From the NCBI GenBank assembly GCA_025618425.1, contig CM046836.1, positions 14,720,135 through 14,784,134 on the forward strand: a DNA stretch of 64,000 nt. The letters run 5' to 3'. Position 1 is the first letter of the stretch, and every line of letters starts with the position of its first letter. This DNA comes from Heliocidaris tuberculata. Lineage: Eukaryota; Echinodermata; Echinoidea; Camarodonta; Echinometridae. Position numbers and translations under genes: made by a program. Below the pieces are notes generated by a model, which saw only the letters and a program-made list of their open reading frames with translations, was not told where the DNA came from and made no database searches. This document shows, one piece after another, positions 59,701 through 64,000 of the stretch.

Positions 59701-62700
59701 AAAATTACTAGAAATTTCTTGAGTACTGTGAGTCCAATTATACAGGCTAGGCTTTTTCTACAGTGATAACAAGTGCTTGCTTTTAATGCACGTCCAAACA
59801 AATGTTCAGGATAGACAACAAAATTCAAATGCTTACCAGAGTCCCACTTTCAAAGAAAAAAAGACAAGCAAGAAAGTGAAAACTAACCACTATCCTAGGG
59901 AAGTGTCTCTGCTCTCCAGCACCATAAATAGCTACAGGTCTGATCACACACACATTAAGACTGCTTCCATCTGAAACAGACAATGCAAATATCATATACC
60001 AGTAAAGAATTATCACTTCCTTAATCTATTCTCCTACACTCACTAAATATGTTGGAATTATTTGAGATGCTTTTTTCTAGAACTGTTCATATCAAATGAG
60101 AATAAGCATGTGAGAAATTCATTTCTGCTGCAAATACAAAGTTTAATCTACAACGTAAGCAAGTTGTTTTGATCTGTCCAACTTGATGTTGCTACCATAC
60201 AACAATATACAGTGAAACCTGTCTATAAAGACCACTCAAGGGAGACATGAAAAGTGATCTTTATTAGCAGGTGGTCTTTATGTGCAGGTTGCTTTAATAC
60301 ATGTTTCAATGGGAAACCCTTTTCAAGGGAAACAAAAATTGTGGTCCTTATAGACAGGTGGTCTTTCTATACAGGTGGTCGCTAAAGCAGGATTGACTGT
60401 ACTTGGAATTCCATGATCGTTTTCAAATTGTACAGTGGAACTTCATTATAAAGATCACTGTCGTAACAAACTCTCATTGTAACAAGGTAATTTTGCCTGC
60501 CCCACTTCTTTGTATTCTACTGTTTTTTTAGACCTGATATAACAATGTTTCGATATATAGAGGTAATTTCTATGATCCCAAGGAGTTTTTTATAATGAGG
60601 TTCCACTGTATTCTGCAGTTTAGCAAAGCAAAGAGAAGACTATTGGTCAACTAAGAGATCAAAGAGAGTTGTTAGTTGGGAAATCGACATCGAATTTTCT
60701 AAAACTGAAGACTTTTCAGAACAGGGTGTTGTGTTCTACTCTCAAAGGTAGATCTTGAAATTCCAAAATCAAGTCCATCAACATTGTTTTTTTTTTTTAC
60801 TCTTTGATACTTATTTTCATACACAATTCCATTCTTACCTTTTGTTTGCCTTCCATTTGATTTAATTGCAAGCTGCTCTGCTATTGATTTTGTTCTCGAA
60901 TAGTCATCTTTGTGCTACAGGAAGAAAAGGAAGAGCATAAATCATAGTAAGATACACAAAAGCATTTAAGAGGCAAGAGGAGTTCTGGTAACAAAGAAAA
61001 AAATCATAAAACTGTGCAGTGAAATCTATAGCACTGTGAAATTACAAGTAGTTGTAATGTTTCTGAAGGAGTATGGCATGATGGCATCCCCCAACTACCC
61101 CCTCCCCCACCATCAGGTTTTTAAAACCGCTTTGTTCTACCTCTACAATCCACACTATATTTTACACATTGCTCACTAAAGGGAAGAGTTTTCTGCAAGG
61201 ATTTGTTCATGCATGGTTCAAATTATTGAGTGAACTGTCAATACAATATTCTCATGGGAATGGTTTCTGAGGACCAGCAGGGGTCTCCTGCATAAAAGTT
61301 TTGTTTAAATGCAACTCCAAAAAATCAAATGCAAGTCCTACATAAGCGATCCTGATAAGCTGAAAAATCAAGTTGCGTTCGATTTTCTAAGTTGCGTTTA
61401 AATGCAACTTTTTATGCAAGAGGGTGAAAAGTACGAATTGACATGTCAGTACCCTGGTCCACCAGAAAATAGGCATAGTTCTTTACGCATTGTTCACTTA
61501 CCGCAGAGAGTGGAAGAAGAGGTAATGTCTCGTCTCCATTCTCTATATCTTGTCCAGCAAACACCACGTTGTGTGTACTTGTGTAAACCAGTCTCGTCAC
61601 ATTGTGATTGATACAGGCTGAAATAGGAATCATAAAATGAAACCTAATAAGAATAATTCAAAGAAGAAATAACAACTGAGTAAAGTGCTAGTTGTATAGA
61701 AAGCCTTACCATTTCTCGTTTTCTGAGCTGATAGCCCCAAAGCTGGGAATTTTCTTCAAATGTTTCAAAATATAAACTAATTGGACAGTGAAATACTGGA
61801 AATTGGATGCTCTATCCTAAATTTTTATTTCAAAATATGGAACCCACTGCAAGAAACCATCATATATGTCTAATTAATTTTATAACAGCTTTCAATGGGA
61901 TGTTGGCAAACTTAAAGGGAAAGCTGAGTTCTGGGAGGGGTGAAAAATAATTTGTGTGCTTTCTCATTCCTTTCATGTCAGTTTGGAAGAACATCATAGT
62001 AGAAAAATACCCTGGAAAGGATTGCTCTTCAAATGCCCTCAAATTCGAAATATGACTAGAAATAGCTGAAATGTTCGGGCCGAAAATTCATGCTACTTTT
62101 GTGTGTAGTCCCATTTACCCATTCTGTGTGCAGTAAATGTGCTTTTCAGATAGATTGGGTCAATTTCTGATCTATTTTGACGATTCAAAAACAACGCAGT
62201 ATAAAACAATTCTTATGTAGACATGGTCAACCTTTCCCTGAGACAGTTTCTTTCACAATGTAATTGCATGACCAGAACTCAACTTTATCTTTAAACTTAA
62301 AGATATGAAGGATTCTTGCAAGAGGACCACGATCAGGAGATCTAACTCATTCTAAAGAGGAGGCCAGGGGCCAATGACTTACCCTCTATAATGTTTTCTG
62401 TTCCTCCAACATTGATGCTTTCAATGAAGTCTGAGCCTTTCAGCTATAAGGAGATAACAATCAATTGTTAGAATTATGAAATATTACATTTGTTGCTGTT
62501 TACATCACATAACACATAGAGTTTCAAAAGACACATCTGTCAAATTGCAAATGAAATGCTTCGTGTTGGTAAAGTAAAGGAGCAATCTAAAGTGATTTCC
62601 TTATTTTCTTGTTTTTTGGATAAACCTCTTACAACAGAACACAACCTCAAAAAATTTAACTTTGAAAGCCTACATTTTCAACAGGTCATGTATAGAGTAG

Positions 62701-63974
62701 ATGCTGGGAAATGCGGCCGGTAGCCGGTGAGCGGCCGGTCCATTGTTTGCATTGCAAAATCACTTTAAAATACATGGCATCATAATATTTGTGGGTTTGT
62801 TTGCTTTTATTTCTGCATTCTACTAACAAATACAATAAAATAAAGTTTTACTTATTAAGTATTACATAAGTAGAAAATCATGTACAATAATAATATACAA
62901 TAAACATAATACAAAGCATACATACAAGAATAAGGAATATAATAGACCTATGTAAATATTTTTTTCTCCGATAAACTAGAGAGGTAATTTAGAACGCAGG
63001 AGACTGCCATCGTTAGTGGTTAGGCTGGAAATAGATGGGGGCCTCATATATATCACATATCACACACACACACAGGGTAATGTACCCTGTGTGTGTGATA
63101 TGTGATATATTATGATACCATGTATTTTAAAGTGATTTTGCAATGTAAACGATGGACCGGCCGCACACCTGCTACCGGCCGCACTTCACAGCATCTACTC
63201 TAGTGAGGATTTCTACACTTTTCTGTCACAGATAAATATCTTGTGTTACACATGATTCAATCATAAATATATCACAGATGAAAGTGTTTCTCATTTTATA
63301 TTTCACCGGTTTTAAAGGTTCTGTCAATGTAGATTCCACTCTTAGAATAGAAAAAAAAAGATCTGGAATACTTTAAGGGCGATTCCATGCAATGTGTCCC
63401 TTTTGGCATAAATGTCTTTTTTCTACATATTTCATCCAAAAATGACAAATCTTTTAGTGTGACCACTGAATAATGGTGCTATCTGGTATCACCAGCTGTA
63501 GACATGGTCATATCACAAGATTTTTCGTTTATGCATGAATGTCGTATAAATGTAATATGTCGTACAGGACACTCGCCCAGAAGAAAACAGTGTTCTACAG
63601 ATTTTCTTAACTGAACTTAATTAAGATATTGATGAAACAGAAAATTTCATTTCTGCTCGCCCAATATGGGCAAGTAGGCCTACATAGCTGACACAGTTCA
63701 AAATACCTGTCCAAACAACCGTTTAATTGAAATTAATTGAAACAGTACATTTATTAAAATTTCTTCGCAGCCAAAGACTGAGCTGCAAAGTCTTTTACAA
63801 ATAATTCACAGTAATGAAATACAGTATACAGAATCTATAACTGTGCCCAGAGGGTAACAGTTATGGTACAATACTAACCATTTCCCTGCCAGACATCCCA
63901 TAGGATGCAATGTGAAACACACAGTCCATGCCATCACACAACTTTTCCAACAGCTCTCGATCCCTGATATCAGC
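56733..63974 (-). CDS. SDR42E/3-beta-hydroxysteroid dehydrogenase-family gene, nine exons, 5' end outside the window
   Basis: Likely membrane-associated NAD(P)-dependent short-chain dehydrogenase of the extended 3-beta-HSD/SDR42E group. Exons: 63879-63974, 62383-62443, 61502-61617, 60839-60914, 59888-59970, 59162-59299, 58580-58709, 57433-57506, 56733-56942; every junction has AG/GT borders and all eight phases agree. Residues: [25 protein letters not shown], then [14 protein letters not shown], the active-site YSRTK (YxxxK), [74 protein letters not shown], and a C-terminal hydrophobic helix ([20 protein letters not shown]) as in SDR42E1. The Rossmann glycine motif should be in exon(s) beyond 64000. 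E1 versus E2 paralogy is not certain. Introns host at least six small transposons. Confidence 0.93.
57025..57253. mobile_element. Foldback MITE, family F, copy 1
   Basis: TAGAGTAGATGCTGCGAAGT with GCGGCC at the left pairs with CCGCACTTCACAGCATCTAC at the right. Arms also contain TTTGCATTGCAAAATCACTT and its inverse, with a CACACACA/TGTGTGTG loop region. It lies in the last SDR42E intron. Confidence 0.85.
57765..57986. mobile_element. MITE, 222 bp
   Basis: Terminal inverted repeats GGCCCGAATTTGCAAAGGAG with GTTTAAA, and TTTAAACCAAACCTCC with TTTGTAAATTCGGGCC. Intronic, non-coding. Confidence 0.8.
60209..60401. mobile_element. TA-flanked pogo/Tigger-like MITE, 189 bp
   Basis: Begins CAGTGAAACCTGTCTATAAA and ends with the near inverse GCTAAAGCAGGATTGACTG, with TA on each side. 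The CAGT(G/C)(A)AACCTGTC end is common among pogo/Tigger-type elements. Intron of SDR42E. Confidence 0.75.
60431..60610. mobile_element. TA-flanked pogo/Tigger-like MITE, 176 bp
   Basis: Ends CAGTGGAACTTCATTATAAAG and TTATAATGAGGTTCCACTG, one mismatch over the first 19 bases, flanked by TA. It lies 30 bp from the previous element and is a different family. Confidence 0.85.
61912..62294. mobile_element. TTAA-flanked MITE, family D, copy 2
   Basis: 375 bp between TTAA at 61912 and 62291, inverted relative to 51955-52356. Located in the SDR42E intron between 61617 and 62383, about 90 bp from an exon. Confidence 0.85.
62695..63201. mobile_element. Foldback MITE, family F, copy 2, with internal insertion
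   Basis: Same ends and arms as 57025-57253 (GTAGATGCTGGGAAATGCGG at the left; CCGCACTTCACAGCATCTAC at the right). After CATCATAATAT at 62788 about 258 bp of unrelated sequence intervene before the repeat resumes with TATATCACATATCACAC at about 63047. Confidence 0.85.
62789..63046 (-). mobile_element. Insertion of about 258 bp in family F copy 2, possibly a LINE 3' end
   Basis: Absent from copy 1. On the minus strand it ends in ACTTTATTTTATTGTATTTG and further T/A-rich sequence, which could be a truncated retrotransposon 3' UTR. There is no coding homology and no clear target duplication, so the class is undecided. Confidence 0.45.
63202..63878. other. Intron sequence of SDR42E, nothing else recognised
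   Basis: Right part of the intron between 62443 and 63879. No inverted repeat or frame with a domain is visible. Confidence 0.5.
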
Positions 63975-64000
63975 CTTTCAAAAAAAAACCAAAAAAAAAC

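Noticed and set aside
1..64000. tRNA or rRNA genes
   Set aside because: No cloverleaf-forming sequence with the usual A and B box spacing was noticed; the only tRNA-like match is the 18-nt primer site.

Overview
This is a eukaryotic window with spliced genes, (TA)n and (ATT)n microsatellites, more than a dozen runs of ten or more G or C, and many small DNA transposons. The content suggests a marine invertebrate deuterostome, most likely an echinoderm such as a sea urchin. The main clues are a mag/SURL-like Ty3/gypsy element primed by tRNA-Ser, CR1-like LINE 3' ends, and palindromic ACATGTACATGT stretches. This assignment is inference; no species marker is visible.

Layout, left to right. 2.0-9.7 kb, minus strand: a multi-exon MULE-type transposase-like gene (zinc-binding N-terminus, DDE-like core, SWIM finger) with at least two frameshifts in its last exon. 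10.0-12.6 kb, minus: exons with two C2H2-like fingers. 13.0-22.1 kb: a satellite of about 240 bp per unit (16 units plus a left stub) whose left edge is split by a complete Ty3/gypsy retrotransposon with identical 120-bp LTRs and an ACCAT target duplication. 22.2-24.4 kb: CR1-like LINE fragments. 26.2-30.5 kb, minus: remains of transposase-derived genes (a 'DNCSGQNKN' domain with a tandemly duplicated exon, a Myb-like exon, and a coiled-coil/'MDGT' gene split by a MITE). 31.6-34.6 kb: two more LINE fragments and a THAP first exon. 35-37.7 kb: foldbacks and a duplicated promoter-like block. 37.9-40.5 kb, minus: a long LINE interrupted by a MITE. 41-44.5 kb: a possible bidirectional promoter and weak plus-strand exons. 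45-56 kb: foldback elements, homopolymers and no convincing gene. 56.7-64 kb, minus: the one clearly intact host gene, an SDR42E/3-beta-HSD-family dehydrogenase, with nine exons whose phases all agree; its 5' end lies beyond the window.

The dominant theme is nested mobile DNA. At least five families of non-autonomous elements are bounded by TTAA, the signature of piggyBac-type insertion. Others have TA-flanked pogo/mariner-like ends or long foldback arms. Nesting gives relative ages: the gypsy element is younger than the satellite, one TTAA element is younger than the LINE at 38-40 kb, another is younger than a decayed transposase gene, and a 258-bp sequence is younger than the foldback in the last SDR42E intron. 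No operon, CRISPR array, rRNA or convincing tRNA is visible.
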